The position numbers were made by a program, and so were the translations under genes. A DNA stretch of 64,000 bases, taken from Pseudophaeobacter flagellatus. Its GTDB lineage: Bacteria > Pseudomonadota > Alphaproteobacteria > Rhodobacterales > Rhodobacteraceae. The DNA lies in the NCBI RefSeq assembly GCF_021228235.1, contig NZ_JAJQRG010000004.1:339441-403440 (forward strand), written 5' to 3'. Below, in pieces: positions 1 to 8,333 of this stretch (position 1 is its first letter; each line of letters begins with the position of its first letter). Under the pieces are notes generated by a model. It searched no databases. It was not told the DNA's origin and saw only the letters and a list, made by a program, of their open reading frames with translations.

Positions 1-227
1 ACCATATCCTTGGTCTGAATGCTGGGGGTCATCATCAGCGCCTCGGCCGAGGCATTGGTCCGGGCGCAGTGCAGATCCAGATCCGGGGTCATTCCCTCAA
101 AAAAGCGCGCCCCGTCAAACACGGAGGAGCCCAGCCACATGGCGTGATCCGCCGCCTTGAGCACCGCCAGATCGCCGTCATGCCAGCTTCCCTGAAAATA
201 GGTGCGAATGGTTTTGCTTATGGCCAT
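1..227 (-). CDS. Class IV aminotransferase, branched-chain type (N-terminal part)
   Basis: Only the first 75 residues are in the window; the gene runs off the left edge. The visible part (MAISKTIRTYFQGSW, then a WLGSSVFDGARFFEG block) matches the N-terminal domain of fold-type IV PLP aminotransferases of the branched-chain/D-amino acid group. There the VFDG(A/I)R segment lies before the active site; the catalytic lysine lies outside the window. The ATG at 227 is preceded by GGGGGGAAG. It is the last visible gene on the minus strand, 139 bp after the PaaA/PaaC-like gene, so it may be co-transcribed with paa or have its own promoter. Family is fairly sure, substrate unknown. Confidence 0.75.
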   Translation of the reverse strand, partial: MAISKTIRTYFQGSWHDGDLAVLKAADHAMWLGSSVFDGARFFEGMTPDLDLHCARTNASAEALMMTPSIQTKDM

Positions 228-366
228 GGTCTTCCCCCCGTCAGTGTGTGCTGCAAAACTATGCATTACAAGGTCAGAGAGCCAGACCTTTTTTTCGTCC
301 CGCCTGCCCCTGGGTCTGCCCCGTCACGGGGGCCATCAAGGGGCAGGGGGCAAAGCTATGGCACCA

Positions 367-1131
367 CTATGCGGCAGGCGGTGTAAGCCCCAGCTGTGTC
401 ACCAGGGCGCTGGCCTCTGCCTGCCAGCGGGTCCTGAGCACCTCATTGGGGGTGCGGCGCAGGCCAAGGGCTTGCAGGCCCTCAAAGGCGGCAGAGTCTT
501 CGGTGCCAAAACTGGCGGCGACCCGTGGCCACCAATAGTCGATACTGTCTTGCAACCCGGCCGCCCCGTTGGTCTTGATCCGCCAGGCCAGCCCCTTTTC
601 GGCAAGATCGGCATGGTGGGCTTCGACCGGGGCTACGGCGCGAAAGACTTCGGCCAGGGGCTGATAAGAGATCAGCGAAAATTCAGCCAGTTGCAGTGTG
701 ACGGCGCGCCCCATCAACAGGTTCATCACTACCGCATCGTCCCAGCCCTGCAGCGGGTAGTTGAAGACCGCCAGCCGCATATCATGATCCGAGCGACGCT
801 GGCCGATATCGGCGCTGCGCGCCAGCCGGGCGGTCCAGGGGTGATGGTCGGCATAGCGTTTGGTATCGGCGCCAAAGGTTCCCATGATGGCCAGTACCCG
901 GTCGGCATTGTCGCTCTTTTCCATCACGATTCTGGCGGCGGCAATACGCGCCTTGATGCCGGGGCCCTGGTTGATCACCTCGGCGAAACCCGCTGCCCCG
1001 GCCAGTTCGCTGTCCACGAAGGTTGCCATCAGTTTCAACAGTGCCGCACGGTAGCGCGGCGGCACATTGGCAGGATTGCTCAGCATGCCGCCCTGGGCCA
1101 GGTAGCTTTCGATGCTCATGTCTTCGGCCAT
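367..1131 (-). CDS. PaaA/PaaC-family ferritin-like protein, extra member of the paa operon
   Basis: A 254-residue protein 25 bp downstream of paaE, with a strong GGGAGG ribosome site before ATG 1131. Composition and helical pattern suit the ferritin-like phenylacetate-CoA oxygenase family (PaaA/PaaC, Pfam PF05138): an N-terminal YLAQGGML helix, EVINQGPGIKARIA, then WWPRVAASFG near the C-terminus. It is distinct from the canonical PaaA and PaaC upstream. I do not see a clear set of paired E-x2-H diiron ligands, so it may be a structural or accessory subunit, like PaaC, rather than catalytic. A longer start at 1179 has no better ribosome site. Function is inferred from family and position. Confidence 0.65.
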   Translation of the reverse strand: MAEDMSIESYLAQGGMLSNPANVPPRYRAALLKLMATFVDSELAGAAGFAEVINQGPGIKARIAAARIVMEKSDNADRVLAIMGTFGADTKRYADHHPWTARLARSADIGQRRSDHDMRLAVFNYPLQGWDDAVVMNLLMGRAVTLQLAEFSLISYQPLAEVFRAVAPVEAHHADLAEKGLAWRIKTNGAAGLQDSIDYWWPRVAASFGTEDSAAFEGLQALGLRRTPNEVLRTRWQAEASALVTQLGLTPPAA

Positions 1132-1156
1132 TGGGTCTCCCTCCCTCTTGAACGCG

Positions 1157-2230
1157 TTATTGATCGTAATCGACAACAACCCTGTCGGTCACTGGAAAGG
1201 CCTGACAGGACAGTACATAGCCCTTTTCGACCTCGTAATCTTCAAGCGCATGGTTGGCGACCATCTCGACCTCGCCTTCGATCACCTTGCAGCGACAGGT
1301 AGAACAGACCCCGGCCTTGCAGGCGTAGGGCGCATCCATGGCGTTTTCCAGCGCCGCATCCAGTAGCGTTGTATCCTTGCCCATCTGCACGGTCTGGGTG
1401 GCACCATCCAGTGTGATGGCGGCGCTGGTCTGATTGTCGCGGCTGGCTGCGGTGCTGCCGTTTGCCTTGCGCTTGGCCCGGCCCGGCTGGGCGCTGGCGA
1501 AGAGTTCGAACTTGATCTGTGCTTCGTCCAGCCCGGCGTCGCGCAGGGCAGCGGCGATGCCCAGCATCATCGGTTCGGGGCCACAAATGAAGGCGGTGTC
1601 GACCGATTTGATATCAATCCAGCTTTCAAACAGCTGGGCGCATTTTTCCTGCGTGACCAAGCCGGTGAACAGATCAATGTCCTGAGCGTCGGATTCCAGA
1701 ATATGGATGACGTTGAACCGCCCCATATACAGGTTTTTCAGATCCTCCAGCTCTTCGCGGAACATGATCGTGTTGACGCCCCGGTTGGCGTAAACCAGCG
1801 TGAAAGAGGCGTTTGGCTCGGCTGCCAGTGTGGTTTTCAGGATCGACAGCACCGGAGTGATGCCAGACCCACCAGCAAAGCCAAGATAGTTTTTCTGACT
1901 TGCCGCATCCAGCGGGGTAAAGAAACTGCCCATGGGCGGCATGGCTTCGATCTTGTCGCCTGGCTTTAGATCGGTATTGGCCCAGGTCGAAAAGGCACCG
2001 CCATCCACCCGTTTGATGCCAACCTGCAGGATGCCGTCGTCTTTGCCTGCACAGATCGAATAGCTGCGCCGGAGTTCTTCGCCGTCAAAATCGCGGCGAA
2101 AGGTCAGATACTGGCCTTGGGTGAAGTCAAAGTCCCCTTCGGCGTCTGCGCTGGGTTTCAGCGAGACGACAACCGCATCGCGGATGGTTTTGCGGACATC
2201 GGTAACGTCGAGTTGGTGGAAGCGCGCCAT
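1157..2230 (-). CDS. paaE: Phenylacetyl-CoA 1,2-epoxidase reductase subunit PaaE
   Basis: A 357-residue reductase that passes electrons from NAD(P)H through FAD and a 2Fe-2S centre to the PaaAC diiron oxygenase. The FAD-binding RSYSIC motif is near residue 55. The nucleotide-binding region includes GGSGITP and CGPEPMM. The C-terminal plant-type ferredoxin domain has cysteines at about 304, 309, 312 and 342 (C-x4-C-x2-C-x29-C). Length equals that of E. coli PaaE. ATG 2230 follows GAGGAGAG and slightly overlaps the end-region of paaD, so translation is probably coupled. A longer start at 2272 would only add residues inside paaD. Confidence 0.95.
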   Translation of the reverse strand: MARFHQLDVTDVRKTIRDAVVVSLKPSADAEGDFDFTQGQYLTFRRDFDGEELRRSYSICAGKDDGILQVGIKRVDGGAFSTWANTDLKPGDKIEAMPPMGSFFTPLDAASQKNYLGFAGGSGITPVLSILKTTLAAEPNASFTLVYANRGVNTIMFREELEDLKNLYMGRFNVIHILESDAQDIDLFTGLVTQEKCAQLFESWIDIKSVDTAFICGPEPMMLGIAAALRDAGLDEAQIKFELFASAQPGRAKRKANGSTAASRDNQTSAAITLDGATQTVQMGKDTTLLDAALENAMDAPYACKAGVCSTCRCKVIEGEVEMVANHALEDYEVEKGYVLSCQAFPVTDRVVVDYDQ

Positions 2231-2240
2231 GGAGCTCTCC

Positions 2241-2714
2241 TCAGATGCACTTGAAATAATCAAAGGGTTCAAGACAGTCCTGGCAACGCCAGTGTGCCTT
2301 ACAGGGGGTAGAGCCGAACTGGCTCACACGGGTGACATTCTTGCTTTGGCAATTGGGGCAGCGTTCAGGGCCGCCCGCCGCCTGGGGGGGCGCAATGCCA
2401 TAGTCTTCCAGCTTGGCCCGGCCCTTCTTGGACATCCAGTCGGTGGTCCAGGCGGGTGAAATCTGGGTTTTGAGCTGGATCTTGTCGATCCCCCGGTCCC
2501 GTAGCGCGGTTTCGATATCGAGGTTGATAATCGCCGTTGCCGGGCAGCCGGAATAGGTGGGCGTGACAGAGACCACAAGGGTGTCATCCTGCCATTCAAC
2601 GCCGCGAATGATGCCCAGATCGACCAGGCTGATCACCGGGATTTCCGGGTCTGGCACCGTGTCGAGCCATTCCCAGATCTGGTCTGTGCTTGGCTGAGTT
2701 GTAGCTTGGCTCAT
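2241..2714 (-). CDS. paaD: Phenylacetate-CoA oxygenase maturation protein PaaD
   Basis: A 157-residue protein of the SufT/MIP18 (DUF59) group, needed for assembly or maturation of the phenylacetyl-CoA epoxidase. The N-terminal part has VPDPEIPVISLVDLGI followed by the TYSGCPAT segment typical of DUF59 proteins. The C-terminal part is a zinc-ribbon-like domain with cysteines at about 119, 122, 138, 144 and 147. ATG 2714 is preceded by CGAGGT; the longer reading frame upstream lacks family similarity. It lies 139 bp after paaC, separated by hairpin-forming DNA, and immediately before paaE. Confidence 0.93.
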   Translation of the reverse strand: MSQATTQPSTDQIWEWLDTVPDPEIPVISLVDLGIIRGVEWQDDTLVVSVTPTYSGCPATAIINLDIETALRDRGIDKIQLKTQISPAWTTDWMSKKGRAKLEDYGIAPPQAAGGPERCPNCQSKNVTRVSQFGSTPCKAHWRCQDCLEPFDYFKCI

Positions 2715-2853
2715 ACGATTTACCTCGTTTGAAAATCCCGCCCGGCGGGTTGCCGGGCAACGCCAGGATTTTCCCGTCAAACCAAAGGCGTGCCTCTGGC
2801 CAAGCGGGAAGACGCTTGCGCCCCCATGCGGGGGCTGGCACGGCCCTTCTGTT
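2715..2853 (-). promoter_or_regulatory. Hairpin-rich spacer between paaC and paaD
   Basis: The 139-bp spacer inside the paa operon holds two inverted repeats: a perfect GCCCCC-ATGC-GGGGGC stem at 2820-2835, and GAAAATCC paired with GGATTTTC around 2732-2776. Neither is followed by a T-run on the minus strand, so RNA processing or differential stability of the paaABC and paaDE parts is likelier than termination. This is inference. Confidence 0.4.
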
Positions 2854-3627
2854 TTACCAGCTGGCACCGGGGTAGGCGCGTTGCAGCCATTGCATCTGGG
2901 TTAGCAGATGGCCCAGGTGCTCGGTATGCATGGCACCGGTGCGGCCCCCCTTATGGGCGAACCGGCTGTCGGGAACGGTCAGCGTTGCATCCTCCAGAAC
3001 CCGTAGGACCAGCGCGTCATAATCGCTGCGCAAAGAGGCTGGATCCGGCGCGATACCCGCGTCGACCATGGCCGCATCGACGGCGTCTGATGTGAACATC
3101 TCGCCGACATAGGGCCAGAGATAATCCAGAGCGGCCTGTATGAAGCCATGGCTTTCCTCGGTGCCGTCGCCCAAGCCCACAACCGTATCGGCAGAGCGCT
3201 CCAGGTGGTAGGCCACCTCTTTCGAGGTCTTTGCGGCAATGGCAGCAATGCGTGGATCTGAAGATTTCATCAGATGGCCCAGCTGGATCGAATGCCAGGC
3301 ATCAAACAGGAACTGGCGCATCAGGGTGCGGCCAAAATCCGCGTTTGGAACCTCGACCAGCAGCACATTGCGAAAATCCCAGACATCACGCAAAAACGCC
3401 AGATCATCTGCCGATTTTCCTGCGCCCTGCACCTCTCCGGCGAGGCCCAGCCACATCTGGGTCTGACCAATCAGATCCAGTGCGGTATTGGCCAGGGCAA
3501 TGTCTTCTTCCAGCACTGGCGCATGGCCGCACCATTCGCTGACCCGGTGCCCCAGGATCAGGGTGTTGTCGCCCATGCGCAGCAGGAACTGAAACAGGGC
3601 CTCATCTTGTGTAAGCGTGGCGGCCAT
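2854..3627 (-). CDS. paaC: Phenylacetyl-CoA 1,2-epoxidase structural subunit PaaC
   Basis: A 257-residue ferritin-like protein that pairs with PaaA in the ring-epoxidising complex; PaaC is the structural subunit in the family. Recognisable blocks are LGHRVSEWCGHAPVLEEDIAL, ALDLIGQTQMWL, FLFDAWHSIQL and KEVAYHLERSADTVVGLGDG. Length is close to E. coli PaaC (248). Its ATG shares one base with the paaB stop (TAATG), indicating translational coupling. Confidence 0.95.
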   Translation of the reverse strand: MAATLTQDEALFQFLLRMGDNTLILGHRVSEWCGHAPVLEEDIALANTALDLIGQTQMWLGLAGEVQGAGKSADDLAFLRDVWDFRNVLLVEVPNADFGRTLMRQFLFDAWHSIQLGHLMKSSDPRIAAIAAKTSKEVAYHLERSADTVVGLGDGTEESHGFIQAALDYLWPYVGEMFTSDAVDAAMVDAGIAPDPASLRSDYDALVLRVLEDATLTVPDSRFAHKGGRTGAMHTEHLGHLLTQMQWLQRAYPGASW

Positions 3628-3911
3628 TACATTGCCCCCACTTCATCTGGGATGTCAAAGAACGTGGGATGGCGGTAGACCTTGCTCTCGGAAGGTTCAT
3701 ACAGCGGACCCTTGTCGCTGGGCGAAGAGGCCGCGATATTATTGGCCTCGACCACCCAGATCGACACGCCTTCATTGCGGCGGGTATAGACATCGCGAGC
3801 GTTCTTGATCGCCATTTCCGCATCCGGCGCATGCAGGCTGCCGACGTGACGGTGGCTTAGACCGTGCTGACCACGGATGAAGACTTCCCAGAGGGGCCAT
3901 TCGTTTTTCAT
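3627..3911 (-). CDS. paaB: Phenylacetyl-CoA 1,2-epoxidase subunit PaaB
   Basis: A 94-residue small subunit that bridges PaaAC heterodimers in the epoxidase complex. The start MKNEWPLWEVFIRGQHGLSH and the HVGSLHAPDAEMAI block are characteristic of the family, and length matches E. coli PaaB (95). ATG 3911 follows CCAGGAGA. It sits between paaA and paaC in the usual order. Confidence 0.95.
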   Translation of the reverse strand: MKNEWPLWEVFIRGQHGLSHRHVGSLHAPDAEMAIKNARDVYTRRNEGVSIWVVEANNIAASSPSDKGPLYEPSESKVYRHPTFFDIPDEVGAM

Positions 3912-3964
3912 AGCTCAGTTCTCCTGGCTGTGCAGTCCTGCGCGAGGGGCAGGGAAGCGGTTGT

Positions 3965-4942
3965 TTACTCGGCGGCTACCTTGCGGGCGGCCTTCTTGCG
4001 GGCATGCGCCAGCAAGCCATCGCGCACCCACTGGCCGTCTTGCCAGGCCTTGTTGCGCGCTGCGAGCCGGTCGGTGTTGCAGGGGCCATTGCCCTGGATC
4101 ACATCAAAGAATTCGTCCCAATCGGGATCGGAATAGTCATAGTGACCGCGCTCTTCGTTCCATGTGATGCCTGCGTCTGGCAGGTCGAGCCCCAGGAATT
4201 CGATCTGCGGCACTGTCTGGTCGACAAATTTCTGGCGCAGCTCGTCATTGGTGTTCATCTTGATCTTCCAGGCCATCGACTGGGTCGAGTGCACGGAATC
4301 GGCATCTGACGGTCCAAACATCATCAGTGCCGGGAACCACAGCCGGTTGAGCGCGTCCTGTGCCATTTTCTTTTGCGCGGGCGTGCCGTTGGCCATCTTG
4401 CGGATGGCATCAAAGCCCTGGCGCGCATGGAAGCTCTCTTCTTTGCAGACCCGGATCATGGCGCGCGAATAGGGACCAAAGGAGGTCCGCTGCAGCGGCA
4501 CCTGGTTCAAAATGGCCGCGCCATCCACCAGCCAGCCTACTGCGCCCATATCGGCCCAGTTCAGCGTCGGGTAGTTGAAGATGGACGAATATTTCATCCG
4601 CCCATCCAGCAGCATCTCGGTCAGCTCATCGCGGGAGACCCCCAGCGTTTCAGCTGCGCAATAGAGGTAGAGGCCGTGGCCAGCCTCGTCCTGCACCTTG
4701 GCCAGCAGGATCGCCTTGCGTTCCAGTGTCGGCGCGCGGGTGATCCAGTTGCCTTCGGGCAACTGGCCGACAATTTCCGAATGGGCGTGCTGACCGATCT
4801 GGCGGATCAGGGTTTTGCGATAGCCCGCGGGCATCCAGTCCTTGGGCTCGATCTTTTCTCCGGCATCAATGCGGGCCTGAAAGGCGGCCAGTTTTTCCGG
4901 ATCATCCGTTGAGGCTTCGGATTTGACCATCTGTGCATACAT
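3965..4942 (-). CDS. paaA: Phenylacetyl-CoA 1,2-epoxidase catalytic subunit PaaA
   Basis: A 325-residue diiron monooxygenase subunit that converts phenylacetyl-CoA to the ring-1,2-epoxide. Ferritin-like iron-ligand motifs are visible, including [13 protein letters not shown] (E-x2-H) and [12 protein letters not shown] (E-x2-H). Length is slightly above E. coli PaaA (309). ATG 4942 follows GGGAGGAG. It is the second gene of the minus-strand operon, 30 bp after the thiolase gene. Confidence 0.96.
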   Translation of the reverse strand: MYAQMVKSEASTDDPEKLAAFQARIDAGEKIEPKDWMPAGYRKTLIRQIGQHAHSEIVGQLPEGNWITRAPTLERKAILLAKVQDEAGHGLYLYCAAETLGVSRDELTEMLLDGRMKYSSIFNYPTLNWADMGAVGWLVDGAAILNQVPLQRTSFGPYSRAMIRVCKEESFHARQGFDAIRKMANGTPAQKKMAQDALNRLWFPALMMFGPSDADSVHSTQSMAWKIKMNTNDELRQKFVDQTVPQIEFLGLDLPDAGITWNEERGHYDYSDPDWDEFFDVIQGNGPCNTDRLAARNKAWQDGQWVRDGLLAHARKKAARKVAAE

Positions 4943-4972
4943 GACTTGCTCCTCCCGATTGGGGTTACTGGC

Positions 4973-6175
4973 TTAGACGCGTTCCAGGATCAGGGCGGTG
5001 CCCTGACCGACACCAACGCACATGGTGCAGAGCGCATAGCGCCCGCCGGTGCGTTGCAATTGATAGGCGGCTGTCAGCACCAGACGGGCACCGGACATGC
5101 CCAGCGGATGGCCAAGGGCGATGGCGCCACCATTGGGATTAACATGGGGGGCGTCATCGGCAATGCCAAGCTCCCGGAGGGTCGCCAGGCCTTGACTCGC
5201 AAAGGCCTCGTTCAATTCTATCACATCCATCTGTTCGATGGTCAGTCCAGTGCGGGCCAGAACCTTGCGGGTGGCGGGCACTGGGCCAATGCCCATGACA
5301 CGGGGTTCAACCCCGGCGGCGGCCATGCCGACGATGCGGGCCATTGGTGTCAGCCCGTTCTTGGCCGCGGCGGCTTCGTTTGCCATCAGGATGGCGGCAG
5401 CACCGTCATTGACGCCCGAGGCATTGCCGGCAGTCACCGTCAGATCAGGGCCATTGACGCCCTTCAGCTTGCTCAGCTTATCCACACCAGTGCCAGGGCG
5501 GGGGTGTTCATCGGTGTCGACGATCAGCGCTTCGCCCTTGCGCTGGGGCACAGATACAGGCGTGATCTCATCGCCAAAGACACCTGCGGCATGCGCGGCG
5601 GCCCAACGGGCCTGACTGCGGGCGGCAAAGGCATCCTGGTCGGCGCGGCTGATGTCATAATCGGCCGCGACATTGTCGGCCGTTTGCGGCATCGAGTCGG
5701 TGCCATGCAGCGCCTGCATTTTCTTGTTCACAAAGCGCCAGCCGATGGTGGTGTCATAAACTGCATTGGCGCGGGTAAAGGCGGACGTGGCCTTGGGCAT
5801 TACAAAGGGTGCCCGGCTCATGCTTTCGACCCCGCCTGCGATAGCCATATCATAATCGCCTGCGCGGATCCCTCGGGACGCCATGCCAACCGCATCCATG
5901 CCAGAGGCACAGAGCCGGTTGATGGTAGTGCCGGGCACATCCACGGGCAGACCTGCCAGCAGGGCGGCCATACGGGCCACATTGCGGTTGCTTTCGCCAG
6001 CCTGGTTAGCATCGCCAAAGATCACATCATCAATGCTGGCCCAATCGACCTGCGGATTGCGGGCGGCCAGCGCGGCGATCGGCGCAGCGGCCAAATCATC
6101 GGTGCGAACCTGGGATAGGGCGCCGCCGTAGCGGCCAATGGGGGTGCGGGTGGCATCGCAGATGAATGCATCCAT
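4973..6175 (-). CDS. paaJ: Thiolase, 3-oxoadipyl-CoA/3-oxo-5,6-dehydrosuberyl-CoA type (PaaJ/PcaF)
   Basis: A 400-residue thiolase, the usual length for beta-ketoadipyl-CoA thiolases. Catalytic features are the nucleophile in [22 protein letters not shown] and the C-terminal [10 protein letters not shown] cysteine. The N-terminus [18 protein letters not shown] is typical of PcaF/PaaJ. ATG 6175 was chosen over the upstream in-frame start at 6373, because the extension has no family similarity and would cover the promoter region. As first gene of the paa operon it most likely performs the two thiolytic steps of phenylacetate degradation. Confidence 0.9.
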   Translation of the reverse strand: MDAFICDATRTPIGRYGGALSQVRTDDLAAAPIAALAARNPQVDWASIDDVIFGDANQAGESNRNVARMAALLAGLPVDVPGTTINRLCASGMDAVGMASRGIRAGDYDMAIAGGVESMSRAPFVMPKATSAFTRANAVYDTTIGWRFVNKKMQALHGTDSMPQTADNVAADYDISRADQDAFAARSQARWAAAHAAGVFGDEITPVSVPQRKGEALIVDTDEHPRPGTGVDKLSKLKGVNGPDLTVTAGNASGVNDGAAAILMANEAAAAKNGLTPMARIVGMAAAGVEPRVMGIGPVPATRKVLARTGLTIEQMDVIELNEAFASQGLATLRELGIADDAPHVNPNGGAIALGHPLGMSGARLVLTAAYQLQRTGGRYALCTMCVGVGQGTALILERV

Positions 6176-6210
6176 GGTGAGCGCGTCTCCTGATCTGTTG
6201 GCTGAATAAG

Positions 6211-6226
6211 CCGACCGTTGGGTCGG
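6211..6226. promoter_or_regulatory. CCGACC-GTTG-GGTCGG palindrome upstream of paaJ
   Basis: A perfect inverted repeat with 6-bp arms lies 36 bp before the paaJ start. TetR-type repressors often bind palindromes of this shape, and several bacteria control paa genes with a TetR-family PaaR. On the minus strand TTGCCA and TAACAC elements with 17-bp spacing lie just upstream, so the palindrome would sit at the promoter. No regulator gene is in the window. Confidence 0.5.
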
Positions 6227-6377
6227 TGTTAAGCCTATCGCCGATTCGTGGCAAGTAAAACGTAACACTAAAATGTCATATTTGATAACTCTGTAACATG
6301 TCTGAGTTTGTGACTTAACGTCCTGTGCGGATGTTCGGGTTTTTCCTTGCGCGTTGGACGTTGTCTGCACCACGCTA

Positions 6378-6397
6378 AACAGAACGATCGGTCTGTT
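6378..6397. promoter_or_regulatory. TetR-type operator upstream of the AtuA-like gene
   Basis: Twenty bases form a near-perfect palindrome: AACAGA-ACGATCGG-TCTGTT, where each strand differs from perfect symmetry at one position pair. It lies 37 bp upstream of the AtuA-family start. This form (AACAGACCG-CGGTCTGTT type) is characteristic of TetR-family operators, and Pseudomonas atu genes are controlled by the TetR-type AtuR. The cognate regulator is not encoded nearby. Confidence 0.6.
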
Positions 6398-6433
6398 CTT
6401 GACCGGGGGAGACAGGATAGGGGAGAGGCGCAG

Positions 6434-8251
6434 ATGTCACAGCAATTGCGCATTGGCGGAGCCAGTGGATTCTGGGGCGATGCCAGCCTGGCGACACCGC
6501 AATTGCTGGCGGCTGGCGGGCTGAACTTTATCGTTTATGATTACCTGGCCGAGATCACCATGGCGATCTTGGCGCGGGCCCGGTCGCGGGATGCGGCGGC
6601 GGGCTATGCCACGGATTTCATCACTTCGGCCATGGTGCCAAACCTGACCGAGATCGCCCGGCAGGGCCTGCGGATCATCTCCAACGCGGGCGGCGTGAAC
6701 CCAGAGGCCTGCGCGGCAGCGCTGCGGGCCGAGATCAAGGCGCAGGGTCTGGCCCTGCGGGTAGCAGTGATCACCGGCGATGACCTGATGGCGCAGCGCG
6801 ACGAGATCGCCGCCCGTGCGCCGCAGGATATGTTTTCTGGCGCTCAGATGCCGCCCCGGGGGCAGATTGCTAGCATCAATGCCTATCTGGGGGGCTTTCC
6901 CATTGCGCAGGCACTGGACCGTGGGGCCGATATCGTCATCACGGGCCGCTGCGTTGACAGCGCAGTGACGCTGGGCGCGGCGATACATCATTTTGGCTGG
7001 GGGCCGCAGGATCTGGATGCCCTGGCAGGCGGTAGCCTGGCGGGCCATATCCTGGAATGCGGCCCCCAGGCCACGGGCGGCAATTTCACCGATTGGCGCG
7101 CGGTGGCGCAGGATCTGGATAACATTGGTTATCCGATTGCCGACATGCGCCCCGATGGCAGTTTTGAAGTGACCAAACCTGCAGGCACCGGTGGTCTGGT
7201 TTCGCGCGCCACGGTGGGAGAGCAGCTGCTTTATGAGATCGGCGATCCGCAGGCCTATCTCTTGCCGGATGTGGCCTGTGATTTCTCGGATGTGACGCTG
7301 ACAGAGACCGGTGTCGACCGGGTTCTGGTTCAGGGCGCGCGTGGGCTGGCGGTGCCGGACAGCTACAAGACCTGTCTGACCTGGCACGATGGCTTTCGCA
7401 CCGGGCATGTTTTCACCTTTTACGGGTTGGAGGCCGAGGAAAAGGCGCGCCACTTTGCCGACACGGTGCTCCGGCGCTGTCGCGCGGCTTTGCGCCGGAT
7501 GCAAGCGCCGGATTACACCGATGTCAGTGTCGAGTTGCTGGGCGCGGAGAGCCAGTTTGGCGCGATGCGTCAGGCAGGTCCGCAGCGCGAGGTTGTGGCC
7601 AAGGTCGCCGTACGCCACCCAGATGCCCGCGCCGTTGCCTTGTTCCTGAAAGAGGCCACCGGCCTGGGCTTGGCGACGCCTCCGGGGCTGAGCGGCTTTG
7701 CCGGGGCGCGGCCAAAACCGACGCCGGTGCTGGCACTGTTTTCCTATCTGACGCCCAAGGGTCAGGTCTCTGCGCGGGTGTCGGATGATTTTGGCGCAAC
7801 CGAATATGTTGCCCAGCCCGGCCCGGCAGCCCCGGCACACCAGGCCCCGCCCCCCCCAGCGGCCCCGCAGGCCGACCAACTGTGCGAGGTGCCGCTGATT
7901 GATCTGGCCTGGGCGCGCAGTGGCGACAAGGGCAATATCGCCAATATCGGTGTGCTGGCCCGCGATCCCGTCCTGATGCCCTGGATCTGGGCGGTGCTGA
8001 CGCCTGCGCATCTGCGGCGGGTTTTTGGCCACTTTTTACAAGAGAGCGACGCGGCAGAGCAGGCCGCGATTGAACGCTTCTACCTGCCGGGATGCTTTGC
8101 GATGAACATATTGCTGCATGGGGCGCTGGGCGGTGGCGGGACCTCGTCATTGCGCAATGACCCGCAGGCCAAGGGCTATGCCCAGCTCTTGCTTGCGGCC
8201 CCGGTTCTAGTGGATGCTGACCTTCTGGATCGACTGCGAGGGCAGGGTTGA
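6434..8251 (+). CDS. AtuA-family protein (DUF1446), acyclic terpene utilisation-like
   Basis: A 605-residue protein starting MSQQLRIGGASGFWGD. The first about 440 residues carry the AtuA/DUF1446 signature: IGGASGFWGD, LNFIVYDYLAE, ISNAGGVNPEA and GADIVITGRCVDSA. A proline-rich linker near residue 480 leads to a C-terminal AtuA-like domain with DLAWARSGDKGNIANIGV. Length suits two-domain AtuA proteins. AtuA is required for citronellol/geraniol degradation in Pseudomonas, but its biochemical role is unsettled. ATG 6434 was preferred over the upstream start at 6347, which would include the TetR-type palindrome. It heads an operon with two carboxylase subunits. Confidence 0.85.
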   Translation: MSQQLRIGGASGFWGDASLATPQLLAAGGLNFIVYDYLAEITMAILARARSRDAAAGYATDFITSAMVPNLTEIARQGLRIISNAGGVNPEACAAALRAEIKAQGLALRVAVITGDDLMAQRDEIAARAPQDMFSGAQMPPRGQIASINAYLGGFPIAQALDRGADIVITGRCVDSAVTLGAAIHHFGWGPQDLDALAGGSLAGHILECGPQATGGNFTDWRAVAQDLDNIGYPIADMRPDGSFEVTKPAGTGGLVSRATVGEQLLYEIGDPQAYLLPDVACDFSDVTLTETGVDRVLVQGARGLAVPDSYKTCLTWHDGFRTGHVFTFYGLEAEEKARHFADTVLRRCRAALRRMQAPDYTDVSVELLGAESQFGAMRQAGPQREVVAKVAVRHPDARAVALFLKEATGLGLATPPGLSGFAGARPKPTPVLALFSYLTPKGQVSARVSDDFGATEYVAQPGPAAPAHQAPPPPAAPQADQLCEVPLIDLAWARSGDKGNIANIGVLARDPVLMPWIWAVLTPAHLRRVFGHFLQESDAAEQAAIERFYLPGCFAMNILLHGALGGGGTSSLRNDPQAKGYAQLLLAAPVLVDADLLDRLRGQG

Positions 8252-8333
8252 TGGCGTTTGATTATCCAGTGGTGCAGCAGGCCCGGCCTGCTGCTCGCCG
8301 CTCTGCTCTGGCTTTTGCAATAAGGACCTCCCG

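Noticed and set aside
202..1302. 366-codon plus-strand frame opposite the PaaA/PaaC-like gene
   Set aside because: It runs antisense to two paa genes and has no start signal or motif.
6437..8032. 531-codon minus-strand frame opposite the AtuA-family gene
   Set aside because: Composition typical of antisense shadows (rich in R, G, H, Q); the plus-strand gene has family signatures throughout.
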